A stretch of DNA of 64,000 bases from Desmodus rotundus (taxonomy: Eukaryota; Chordata; Mammalia; Chiroptera; Phyllostomidae), in NCBI RefSeq assembly GCF_022682495.2, contig NC_071398.1, positions 32,181,426-32,245,425 of the forward strand, read 5' to 3'. Both the position numbers and the translations under genes were made by a program. The notes below the pieces were generated by a model. That model was not told the origin of the DNA, did no database searches, and worked only from the letters and a program-made list of their open reading frames with translations. Positions 1 to 10,203 of this stretch are shown piece by piece (the stretch's first letter is position 1; each line of letters opens with the position of its first letter).

Positions 1-248
1 CCATTCATTCCACTCTGCGAATACAGCAGTGAAGACTTTGCGCTCCCCTGCGTCACTCAGGAATTATATCAAGTCGTGCGAAAAGTGTTCTCAACAAAAG
101 CCATCCACACTATTTGACGTGTTATCCATGTTCTCATTTCAGTAGGAGATGAAAGCAGCGGTGTGTCACATAGTACGTAGTCTTGTGAGCATCCTGTCCA
201 AGAACCTTGCTGCAGTATAGGATCTCTGGCTCGTGTCATAGCGCAAGA

Positions 249-695
249 GCTACTGAAATGATTTCCCGTCAGCAACGGAGGGAATGCTAGCATAGCACTT
301 TGTGATCCTTGAAGCGGAATGAGATTCCACAGTAGAGTTTTCTCCTAGGTACTTTTTCCATCAGAAAAGCGTAGCCCCAGGAAGAAGAGAGGCAACAGCC
401 TACTACCTCACTTGGCCCATACAGTGTTTTCAACGTAGAAATGCATGTGCAGCTAGCAGTCCCCTTACTCTATTCGAGTGACTCTCTCACACAGCACAGG
501 AGTGAACGGTTTGAAAGCTGCCAAGTCACTCGGGATTGAACATGTTCCTGAGAAGCGGCTTTAAGCATGAACGCAGCACTAGATCAATGTGCTCCTAGCA
601 GTTGAATTGGAAATGAGTGCCTTGTACCATATCACATACCCTCTTCAGAACTTATGATCCGCTCTCTTGCTCTGTTATGTTTACCTTGCTGTGTT
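249..695 (+). repeat. Ancient internal duplication, left copy
   Basis: This segment is a strongly diverged direct repeat of 1112-1565 in the same monomer. Matching landmarks are GCTACTGAAATGATTT with GCTACTGAAATCATTT, AACGTAGAAATG with AACGTAGACATG, CACTAGATCAATG with CACTAGGTCAATG, and CTGTTATGTTTACCTTG with CTGTATGATCACCTTG. The offset stays between 862 and 877 bases. The telomere-like block lies between the two copies. Confidence 0.8.
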
Positions 696-826
696 TCAGT
701 GCAACGATCTACAGAATCACTTTCTCGTCCTCAACGGACTCAATGAAAGCACAGGACTAAGAGAGCTATGAAATGCGCGGTCTTCTATGACACACTTTCC
801 TCTACCTGCGGCCGTCATCTAGCTTT

Positions 827-1056
827 AGCCCTAGCCCTAAACCCACATGTAACATTAACCCAAACGCTAATGCTAAACCTATCCCTAACGCTAAACCTAA
901 CCCTAACCCTAACCCTAACCCTAACCCTAACCCTATCCCTATCTCTTTCCCTAACCCTAATCCTAACCCTAACCCTAACCCTATCCCTATCACTACCGTC
1001 ATGATAAAGCTTATCCTTACCATCATCGTAATGCTAGCCCTAACCCTAACTCTATC
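827..1056 (-). repeat. Telomere-like block, 230-bp form (type E)
   Basis: In-phase hexamers of CCCTAA on the + strand, hence TTAGGG on the - strand. Degenerate hexamers at the left (AACGCT, AATGCT, AAACCT) lead into six perfect CCCTAA in a row, then CCCTAT variants, a second perfect run with one CCTAAT variant, and a decayed right edge. The same form is at 11267-11496, 21707-21936 and 34249-34478. TTAGGG is the telomere repeat of vertebrates and several other groups; here it is interstitial. Confidence 0.95.
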
Positions 1057-1071
1057 TTTAAACAGAAATCT

Positions 1072-1085
1072 TCTGATATATCAGA
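1072..1085. repeat. 14-bp perfect palindrome beside the telomere-like block
   Basis: TCTGATATATCAGA reads the same on both strands. It lies 16 bases after the end of the block and is present in every monomer I inspected. No known factor is assigned. Confidence 0.7.
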
Positions 1086-1111
1086 GCTGTGGGTTGTGTC
1101 CTAAACTAAAT

Positions 1112-1565
1112 GCTACTGAAATCATTTTCAATCGGTAGTGAATGAACAGGAGCATAGCAGTTTCAGAACTTCGCAGGACAATGAGCTGCGAGTGTGGGCT
1201 TCTCGCCGCTCTATTTCCTCCGGGAAAACAGCAGAGGCCGATGATCTCCTGCAGCTACTGAGTACTGTGTCTTGTGGACAAAATTGTTTCTCGAACGTAG
1301 ACATGCCCATGAAGCTCACAGCCCACTGACTCTATGCGATTGAGTTTCCTTCTGATAGAATAGCAAGGAATTCATGGAAAGCTTCCAAACAACTAGGGAA
1401 TCAGGATGTTTCATACAAGTCCCTTAAGAGAAAACTTCATCTCCAGCGGGTAACACTAGGTCAATGGACTCGTTTCAGTAGAGTGCGAAATGTGTGGGAT
1501 GCCGCTAGAAGCCACCCATTTAGAACGTCATTTCAATTGGTTTTCTGTATGATCACCTTGGCGGT
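1112..1565 (+). repeat. Ancient internal duplication, right copy
   Basis: The partner of 249-695. It begins immediately after the telomere-like block and palindrome and ends at a perfect splice-donor-like GGTAAGT (1563-1569). The single EcoRI site of the monomer (1368) lies in it. Confidence 0.8.
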
Positions 1566-1853
1566 AAGTTTGCTAGCCACAGAGTTGTGGAATCCCGTTG
1601 CCCAAAACAAATGAGTGAACGCAAGCACAGCGCTATGCCAACTATGACCCAGAGTAAGCTTGGCTACCAGTGTTTTGCCACATTATGCGTTCTGCGAGGA
1701 AAGCCTATGCGGACGTTGGAAGGCGGCTAGGCCATGTTGCGCGACTTGGCCTGCAAGTCTCTGAAGATCCAAGGGAATATCAATGTCAGAGTAGCCTGTG
1801 GGGCTCCCAGTGGAAGATAATACATTCCTGAAGATTTGTTTGCTCCTCAAACT

Positions 1854-1955
1854 CACTCGGGAATCAACCTATTTCGTAGGAAGCGGGTTTTCCTCCAAAG
1901 CCGTCTCAGTGTTCAACGTCTTCTCAATGTGGTCATTTCAGTAGTAGATGTGATG
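1854..1955 (+). repeat. ~100-bp sub-repeat module carrying the CENP-B-box-like motif
   Basis: One of four diverged modules per monomer, at 527-615, 1391-1492, 1854-1955 and 2126-2227. Each begins with CACTCGGGAA or a close form. The last three end with TTTCAGTAG or TTTCAGTAGG followed by GATG- or AAATG-like sequence and are each 102 bp long. Only this module has an intact CENP-B-box core; the equivalent part of the first module (GTTCCTGAGAAGCGGCT) lacks two core bases. Confidence 0.8.
1872..1888 (+). other. CENP-B-box-like motif (representative of 30)
   Basis: TTTCGTAGGAAGCGGGT matches all nine fixed bases of the CENP-B recognition core NTTCGNNNNANNCGGGN. It differs from the mammalian consensus YTTCGTTGGAARCGGGA only at positions 7 (A for T) and 17 (T for A). 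CENP-B is a pogo-transposase-derived protein that binds this box in mammalian centromeric satellites. The motif occurs once per monomer, 36 bases from the phase start used here, always on the + strand, and I found no second core match on either strand of the monomer. It is intact in 29 of 30 copies. Binding is inferred from the motif only; a pogo/Tigger terminal repeat or chance could also produce such a match. Confidence 0.75.
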
Positions 1956-2898
1956 GGAGAAGAAGACTGTAGCCTAAGAAACCATGGAGACTATACTACG
2001 TCCCTCGGACTCCACCCGTTCGTGAAGCATTCAAAGAGGAAGAAGCTAAAAGTACCTCATGGGCCTACCAGGCCATTCATTCCACTCTGCGAATACAGCA
2101 GTGAAGACTTTGCGCTCCCCTGCGTCACTCAGGAATTATATCAAGTCGTGCGAAAAGTGTTCTCAACAAAAGCCATCCACACTATTTGACGTGTTATCCA
2201 TGTTCTCATTTCAGTAGGAGATGAAAGCAGCGGTGTGTCACATAGTACGTAGTCTTGTGAGCATCCTGTCCAAGAACCTTGCTGCAGTATAGGATCTCTG
2301 GCTCGTGTCATAGCGCAAGAGCTACTGAAATGATTTCCCGTCAGCAACGGAGGGAATGCTAGCATAGCACTTTGTGATCCTTGAAGCGGAATGAGCTTCC
2401 ACAGTAGAGTTTTCTCCTAGGTACTTTTTCCATCAGAAAAGCGTAGCCCCAGGAAGAAGAGAGGCAACAGCCTACTACCTCACTTTGCCCATACAGTGTT
2501 TTCAACGTAGAAATGCATGTGCAGCTAGCAGTCCCCTTACTCTATTCGAGTGACTCTCTCACACAGCACAGGAGTGAACGGTTTGAAAGCTGCCAAGTCA
2601 CTCGGGATTGAACATGTTCCTGAGAAGCGGCTTTATGCATGAACTCAGCACTAGATCAATGTGCTCCTAGCAGTTGAATTGGAAATGAGTGCCTTGTACC
2701 ATATCACATACCCTCTTCAGAACTTATGATCCGCTCTCTTGCTCTGTTATGTTTACCTTGCTGTGTTTCAGTGCAACGATCTACAGAATCACTTTCTCGT
2801 CCTCAACGGACTCAATGAAAGCACAGGACTAAGAGACCTATGAAATGCGCGGTCTTCTATGACACACTTTCCTCTAACTGCGGCCGTCATCTAGCTTT

Positions 2899-3158
2899 AG
2901 CCCTAGCCCTAAACCCACATGTAACATTAACCCAAACGCTAATGCTAAACCTATCCCTAACGCTAAACCTAACCCTAACCCTAACCCTATCCGTAACCCT
3001 AACCCTAACCCTAACCCTATCCCTATCTCTTTCCCTAACCCTAACCCTATCCCTATCCCTTACCCTACCCCTAACCCTAACCCTATCCCTATCCCTACCC
3101 TCATGATAAAGCTTATCCTTACCATCATCGTAATGCTAGCCCTAACCCTAACTCTATC
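2899..3158 (-). repeat. Telomere-like block, 260-bp form (types A, B and right domain)
   Basis: The commonest form. Two runs of perfect hexamers are separated by CCCTATCCG, and many CCCTAT and CCCTTA variants lie in the right half. The same length occurs in monomers 1, 2, 6, 7, 11-13, 17-19 and 21-29. Every hexamer variant keeps the GGG or near-GGG run on the - strand, so G-quadruplex potential is retained. Confidence 0.95.
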
Positions 3159-3937
3159 TTTAAACAGAAATCTTCTGATATATCAGAGCTGTGGGTTGTG
3201 TCCTAAACTAAATGCTACTGAAATCATTTTCAATCGGTAGTGAATGAACAGGAGCATAGCAGTTTCAGAACTTCGCAGGACAATGAGCTGCGAGTGTGGG
3301 CTTCTCGCCGCTCTATTTCCTCCAGGAAAACAGCAGAGGCCGAAGATCTCCTGCAGCTACTGACTACTGTGTCTTGTGGACAAAACTGTTTCTCGAACGT
3401 AGACATGCCCATGAAGCTCACAGCCCACTGACTCTATGCGATTGAGTTTCCTTCTGATAGAATAGCAAGGAATTCATGGAAAGCTTCCAAACAACTAGGG
3501 AATCAGGATGTTTCATACAAGTCCCTTAAGAGAAAACTTCATCTCCAGCGGGTAACACTAGGTCAATGGACTCGTTTCAGTAGAGTGCGAAATATGTGGG
3601 ATGCCGCTAGAAGCCACCCATTTAGAACGTCATTTCAATTGGTTTTCTGTATGATCACCTTGGCGGTAAGTTTGCTAGCCACAGAGTTGTGGAATCCCGT
3701 TGCCCAAAACAAATGAGTGAACGCAAGCACAGCGCTATGCCAACTATGACCCAGAGTAAGCTTGGCTACCAGTGTTTTGCCACATTATGCGTTCTGCGAG
3801 GAAAGCCTATGCGGACGTTGGAAGGCGGCTAGGCCATGTTGCGCGATTTGGCCTGCAAGTCTCTGAAGATCTAAGGGAATATCAATGTCAGAGTAGCCTG
3901 TGGGGCTCCCAGTGGAAGATAATACATTCCTGAAGAT

Positions 3938-6039
3938 TTGTTTGCTCCTCAAAATCACTCGGGAATCAACCTATTTCGTAGGAAGCGGGTTTTCCTCCAA
4001 AGCCGTCTCAGTGTTCAACGTCTTCTCAATGTGGTCATTTCAGTAGTAGATGTGATGGGAGAAGAAGACTGTAGCCTAAGAAACCATGGAGACTATACTA
4101 CGTCCCTCGGACTCCACCCGTTCGTGAAGCATTCAAAGAGGAACAAGCTAAAAGTACCCCATGGGCCTACCAGGCCATTCATTCCACTCTGCGAATACAG
4201 CAGTGAAGACTTTGCGCTCCCCTGCGTCACTCAGGAATTATATCAAGTCGTGCGAAAAGTGTTCTCAACAAAAGCCATCCACACTATTTGACGTGTTATC
4301 CATGTTCTCATTTCAGTAGGAGATGAAAGCAGCGATGTGTCACATAGTACGTAGTCTTGTGAGCATCCTGTCCAGGAAGCTTGCTGCAGTATAGGATCTC
4401 TGGCTCGTGTCATAGCGCAAGAGCTACTGAAATGATTTCCCGTCAGCAACGGAGGGAATGCTAGCATAGCACTTTGTGATCCTTGAAGCGGAATGAGATT
4501 CCACAGTAGAGTTTTCTCCTAGGTACTTTTTCCATCAGAAAAGCGTAGCCCCAGGAAGAAGAGAGGCAACAGCCTACTACCTCACTTGGCCCATACAGTG
4601 TTTTCAACGTAGAAATGCATGTGCAGCTAGCAGTCCCCTTACTCTATTCGAGTGACTCTCTCACACAGCACAGGAGTGAACGGTTTGAAAGCTGCCAAGT
4701 CACTCGGGATTGAACATGTTCCTGAGAAGCGGCTTTAAGCATGAACTCAGCACTAGATCAATGTGCTCCTAGCAGTTGAATTGGAAATGAGTGCCTTGTA
4801 CCATATCACATACCCTCTTCAGAACTTATGATCCGCTCTCTTGCTCTGTTATGTTTACCTTGCTGTGTTTCAGTGCAACGATCTACAGAATCACTTTCTC
4901 GTCCTCAACGGACTCAATGAAAGCACAGGACTAAGAGAGCTATGAAATGCGCGGTCTTCTATGACACACTTTCCTCTACCTGCGGCCGTCATCTAGCTTT
5001 AGCCCTAGCCCTAAACCCACATGTAACATTAACCCAAACGCTAATGCTAAACCTATCCCTAACGCTAAACCTAACCCTAACCCTAACCCTATCCGTAACC
5101 CTAACCCTAACCCTAACCCTATCCCTATCTCTTTCCCTAACCCTAACCCTATCCCTATCCCTTACCCTACCCCTAACCCTAACCCTATCCCTATCCCTAC
5201 CCTCATGATAAAGCTTATCCTTACCATCATCGTAATGCTAGCCCTAACCCTAACTCTATCTTTAAACAGAAATCTTCTGATATATCAGAGCTGTGGGTTG
5301 TGTCCTAAACTAAATGCTACTGAAATCATTTTCAATCGGTAGTGAATGAACAGGAGCATAGCAGTTTCAGAACTTCGCAGGACAATGAGCTGCGAGTGTG
5401 GGCTTCTCGCCGCTCTATTTCCTCCGGGAAAACAGCAGAGGCCGAAGATCTCCTGCAGCTACTGACTACTGTGTCTTGTGGACAAAACTGTTTCTCGAAC
5501 GTAGACATGCCCATGAAGCTCACAGCCCACTGACTCTATGCGATTGAGTTTCCTTCTGATAGAATAGCAAGGAATTCATGGAAAGCTTCCAAACAACTAG
5601 GGAATCAGGATGTTTCATACAAGTCCCTTAAGAGAAAACTTCATCTGCAGCGGGTAACACTAGGTCAATGGACTCGTTTCAGTAGAGTGCGAAATGTGTG
5701 GGATGCCGCTAGAAGACACCCATTTAGAACGTCATTTCAATTGGTTTCCTGTATGATCACCTTGGCGGTAAGTTTGCTAGCCACAGAGTTGTGGAATCCC
5801 GTTGCCCAATACAAATAGTGAACGCAAGCACAGCGCTATGCCAACTATGACCCAGAGTAAGCTTGGCTACCAGTGTTTTCGCCAAATTATGCGTTCTGCG
5901 AGGAAAGCGTATGCGGACGTTGGAAGGCGGCTAGGCCATGCTACGCGACCTGGCCTGCACGTCTCTGAAGATCTAAGGGAATATCAATGTCAGAGTAGCC
6001 TGTGGGGCTTCCAGTGGAAGATAATACATTCCTGAAGAT
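3938..6039 (+). repeat. Monomer 2, type B, B1/B2 chimera (2102 bp)
   Basis: CENP-B-box-like motif at 3974-3990; telomere-like block at 5001-5260 (260 bp). The first 1.5 kb carries B1 markers (CAAAATCACTC, GAGATT, CACTTGGC, AACTCAG). From 5646 on it carries B2 markers (CTGCAG, GCTAGAAGACACC, TTTCCTG, CAATACAAATAG). The switch lies between about 5494 and 5646. Confidence 0.96.
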
Positions 6040-8106
6040 TTGTTTGCTCCTCAAACTCACTCGGGAATCAACCTATTTCGTAGGAAGCGGGTTTTCCTCC
6101 AAAGCCGTCTCAGTGTTCAACGTCTTCTCAATGTGGTCATTTCAGTAGTAGATGTGATGGGAGAAGAAGACTGTAGCCTAAGAAACCATGGAGACTATAC
6201 TACGTCCCTCGGACTCCACCCGTTCGTGAAGCATTCAAAGAGGAACAAGCTAAAAGTACCTCATGGGCCTACCAGGCCATTCATTCCACTCTGCGAATAC
6301 AGCAGTGAAGACTTTGCGCTCCCCTGCGTCACTCAGGAATTATATCAAGTCGTGCGAAAAGTGTTCTCAACAAAAGCCATCCACACTATTTGACGTGTTA
6401 TCCATGTTCTCATTTCAGTAGGAGATGAAAGCAGCGGTGTGTCACATAGTACGTAGTCTTGTGAGCATCCTGTCCAAGAACCTTGCTGCAGTATAGGATC
6501 TCTGGCTCGTGTCATAGCGCAAGAGCTACTGAAATGATTTCCCGTCAGCAACGGAGGGAATGCTAGCATAGCACTTTGTGATCCTTGAAGCGGAATGAGC
6601 TTCCACAGTAGAGTTTTCTCCTAGGTACTTTTTCCATCAGAAAAGCGTAGCCCCAGGAAGAAGAGAGGCAACAGCCTACTACCTCACTTTGCCCATACAG
6701 TGTTTTCAACGTAGAAATGCATGTGCAGCTAGCAGTCCCCTTACTCTATTCGAGTGACTCTCTCACACAGCACAGGAGTGAACGGTTTGAAAGCTGCCAA
6801 GTCACTCGGGATTGAACATGTTCCTGAGAAGCGGCTTTAAGCATGAACGCAGCACTAGATCAATGTGCTCCTAGCAGTTGAATTGGAAATGAGTGCCTTG
6901 TACCATATCACATACCCTCTTCAGAACTTATGATCCGCTCTCTTGCTCTGTTATGTTTACCTTGCTGTGTTTCAGTGCAACGATCTACAGAATCACTTTC
7001 TCGTCCTCAACGGACTCAATGAAAGCACAGGACTAAGAGAGCTATGAAATGCGCGGTCTTCTATGACACACTTTCCTCTACCTGCGGCCGTCATCTAGCT
7101 TTAGCCCTAGCCCTAAACCAACATGTAACATTAACCCAAACGCTAATGCTAAACCTATCCCTAACGCTAAACCTAACCCTAACCCTAACCCTAACCCTAA
7201 CCCTAACCCTATCCCTATCTCTTTCCCTAACCCTAACCCTAACCCTAACCCTATCCCTATCACTACCGTCATGATAAAGCTTATCCTTACCATCATCGTA
7301 ATGCTAGCCCTAACCCTAACTCTATCTTTAAACAGAAATCTTCTGATATATCAGAGCTGTGGGTTGTGTCCTAAACTAAATGCTACTGAAATCATTTTCA
7401 ATCGGTAGTGAATGAACAGGAGCATAGCAGTTTCAGAACTTCGCAGGACAATGAGCTGCGAGTGTGGGCTTCTCGCCGCTCTATTTCCTCCGGGAAAACA
7501 GCAGAGGCCGAAGATCTCCTGCAGCTACTGACTACTGTGTCTTGTGGACAAAACTGTTTCTCGAACGTAGACATGCCCATGAAGCTCACAGCCCACTGAC
7601 TCTATGCGATTGAGTTTCCTTCTGATAGAATAGCAAGGAATTCATGGAAAGCTTCCAAACAACTAGGGAATCAGGATGTTTCATACAAGTCCCTTAAGAG
7701 AAAACTTCATCTGCAGCGGGTAACACTAGGTCAATGGACTCGTTTCAGTAGAGTGCGAAATGTGTGGGATGCCGCTAGAAGCCACCCATTTAGAACGTCA
7801 TTTCAATTGGTTTCCTGTATGATCACCTTGGCGGTAAGTTTGCTAGCCACAGAGTTGTGGAATCCCGTTGCCCAAAACAAATGAGTGAACGCAAGCACAG
7901 CGCTATGCCAACTATGACCCAGAGTAAGCTTGGCTACCAGTGTTTTCGCCAAATTATGCGGTCTGCGAGGAAAGCGTATACGGACGTTGGAAGGCGGCTA
8001 GGCCATGCTACGCGACCTGGCCTGCAAGTCTCTGAAGATCTAAGGGAATATCAATGTCAGAGTAGCCTGTGGGGCTCCCAGTGGAAGATAATACATTCCT
8101 GAAGAT
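6040..8106 (+). repeat. Monomer 3, type C (2067 bp)
   Basis: CENP-B-box-like motif at 6076-6092; telomere-like block at 7103-7326 (224 bp), with the marker CTAAACCAACATG. The end has TTTTCGCCAAATT, one base longer than the TTTTGCCACATT form, and GCGGTCTGCG near 7960. Confidence 0.97.
7103..7326 (-). repeat. Telomere-like block, 224-bp form (type C)
   Basis: Shorter than the type-E form by one hexamer: the CCTAAT variant unit is absent and the second run has four perfect hexamers. The same length is at 17543-17766 and 30085-30308. The right edge reads CACTACCGTCATG, as in type E, against CCCTACCCTCATG in A and B. Confidence 0.95.
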
Positions 8107-10203
8107 TTGTTTGCTCCTCAAACTCACTCGGGAATCAACCTATTTCGTAGGAAGCGGGTTTTCCTCCAAAGCCGTCTCAGTGTTCAACGTCTTCTCAATG
8201 TGGTCATTTCAGTAGTAGATGTGATGGGAGAAGAAGACTGTAGCCTAAGAAACCATGGAGACTATACTACGTCCCTCGGACTCCACCCGTTCGTGAAGCA
8301 TTCAAAGAGGAACAAGCTAAAAGTACCTCATGGGCCTACCAGGCCATTCATTCCACTCTGCGAATACAGCAGTGAAGACTTTGCGCTCCCCTGCGTCACT
8401 CAGGAATTATATCAAGTCGTGCGAAAAGTGTTCTCAACAAAAGCCATCCACACTATTTGACGTGTTATCCATGTTCTCATTTCAGTAGGAGATGAAAGCA
8501 GCGGTGTGTCACATAGTACGTAGTCTTGTGAGCATCCTGTCCAGGAAGCTTGCTGCAGTATAGGATCTCTGGCTCGTGTCATAGCGCAAGAGCTACTGAA
8601 ATGATTTCCCGTCAGCAACGGAGGGAATGCTAGCATAGCACTTTGTGATCCTTGAAGCGGAATGAGCTTCCACAGTAGAGTTTTCTCCTAGGTACTTTTT
8701 CCATCAGAAAAGCGTAGCCCCAGGAAGAAGAGAGGCAACAGCCTACTACCTCACTGTGCCCATACAGTGTTTTCAACGTAGAAATGCATGTGCAGCTAGC
8801 AGTCCCCTTACTCTATTTGAGTGACTCTCTCACACAGCACAGGAGTGAACGGTTTGAAAGCTGCCAAGTCACTCGGGATTGAACATGTTCCTGAGAAGCG
8901 GCTTTAAGCATGAACGCAGCACTAGATCAATGTGCTCCTAGCAGTTGAATTGGAAATGAGTGCCTTGTACCATATCACATACCCTCTTCAGAACTTATGA
9001 TCCGCTCTCTTGCTCTGTTATGTTTACCTTGCTGTGTTTCAGTGCAACGATATACAGAATCACTTTCTCGTCCTCAACGGACTCAATGAAAGCACAGGAC
9101 TAAGAGAGCTATGAAATGCGCGGTCTTCTATGACACACTTTCCTCTACCTGCAGCCGTCATCTAGCTTTAGCCCTAGCCCTAAACCCACATGTAACATTA
9201 ACCCAAACGCTAATGCTAAACCTATCCCTAACGCTAAACCTAACCCTAACCCTAACCCTATCCGTAACCCTAACCCTAACCCTATCCCTATCTCTTTCCC
9301 TAACCCTAACCCTATCCCTATCCCTTACCCTACCCCTAACCCTAACCCTATCCCTATCCCTACCCTCATGATAAAGCTTATCCTTACCATCATCGTAATG
9401 CTAGCCCTAACCCTAACTCTATCTTTAAACAGAAATCTTCTGATATATCAGAGCTGTGGTTTGTGTCCTAAACTAAATGCTACTGAAATCATTTTCAATC
9501 GGTAGTGAATGAACAGGAGCATAGCAGTTTCAGAACTTCGCAGGACAATGAGCTGCGAGTGTGGGCTTCTCGCTGCTCTATTTCGTCCGGGAAAACAGCA
9601 GAGGCCGAAGATCTCCTGCAGCTACTGACTACTGTGTCTTGTGGACAAAACTGTTTTTCGAACGTAGACATGCCCATGAAGCTCACAGCCCACTGACTCT
9701 ATGCGATTGAGTTTCCTTCTGATAGAATAGCAAGGAATTCATGGAAAGCTTCCAAACAACTAGGGAATCAGGATGTTTCATACAAGTCCCTTAAGAGAAA
9801 ACTTCATCTGCAGCGGGTAACACTAGGTCAATGGACTCGTTTCAGTAGAGTGCGAAATGTGTGGGATGCCGCTAGAAGCCACCCATTTAGAACGTCATTT
9901 CAATTGGTTTCCTGTATGATCACCTTGGCGGTAAGTTTGCTAGCCACAGAGTTGTGGAATCCCGTTGCCCAATACAAATGAATGAACGCAAGCACAGCGC
10001 TATGCCAACTATGACCCAGAGTAAGCTTGGCTACCAGTGTTTTCGCCAAATTATGCGTTCTGCGAGGAAAGCGTATGCGGACGTTGGAAGGCGGCTAGGC
10101 CATGCTACGCGACCTGGCCTGCAAGTCTCTGAAGATCTAAGGGAATATCAATGTCAGAGTAGCCTGTGGGGCTTCCAGTGGAAGATAATACATTCCTGAA
10201 GGT
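8107..10203 (+). repeat. Monomer 4, type D (2097 bp)
   Basis: CENP-B-box-like motif at 8143-8159; telomere-like block at 9170-9423 (254 bp). Type-D marks are CTATTTGAGTG (for CTATTCGAGTG) near 8813, GCAGCCG (for GCGGCCG) at 9151, GAGCTGTGGTTTG, and CAATACAAATGAATG. Private: CACTGTGCC near 8753. Confidence 0.97.
9170..9423 (-). repeat. Telomere-like block, 254-bp form (type D)
   Basis: Same architecture as the 260-bp form but with one perfect hexamer fewer after CCGTAA. The same length is at 19610-19863 and 32152-32405. The flanking EagI site is lost in all three by CGGCCG to CAGCCG. Confidence 0.95.

Larger units (their letters stand above)
1..1835 (+). repeat. Monomer 0, type E, left-truncated by window
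   Basis: The last 1,835 bases of a 2,072-bp monomer; the missing 237 bases include the CENP-B-box-like site. Telomere-like block at 827-1056 (230 bp). Type-E marks are GATGATC and GAGTACT (about 1240-1265) and GAAGATCCAAGG near 1766 instead of GAAGATCTAAGG. The EagI site CGGCCG is present. Confidence 0.97.
1836..3937 (+). repeat. Monomer 1, type A (2102 bp)
   Basis: CENP-B-box-like motif at 1872-1888; telomere-like block at 2899-3158 (260 bp). Type-A marks are TTATGCATGAACTC near 2632 and GAGACCTATG before the block. Private changes against monomer 6 are CTCTAACTG (for CTCTACCTG) and TCCAGG (for TCCGGG). Confidence 0.97.

Noticed and set aside
768..1004. Reading frames rich in Leu-Thr-Ser repeats (+ strand) and Gly-Leu repeats (- strand) over the telomere-like blocks
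   Set aside because: They are simple translations of CCCTAA and TTAGGG hexamers. A block whose length changes by 6 bp stays open automatically, so openness carries no coding evidence.
827..1056. A true chromosome end
   Set aside because: The hexamers are short, degenerate and flanked on both sides by satellite in every unit, so they are interstitial.
1128..1329. Two overlapping 63-codon frames on opposite strands
   Set aside because: The + frame starts with GTG, and the two cover the same bases. They have no recognisable motif and look like chance openness in a repeated sequence.
1872..1888. Terminal repeat of a pogo/Tigger transposon
   Set aside because: The box resembles such ends, but no paired inverted terminal repeat or TA target duplication is visible in the monomer.
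1836..2189. A 117-codon frame beginning at each monomer phase start
   Set aside because: It begins with TTG, not ATG, and is frameshifted by a lost T in monomers 24, 25, 27 and 28. No domain is recognisable. Its repetition is explained by tandem duplication.
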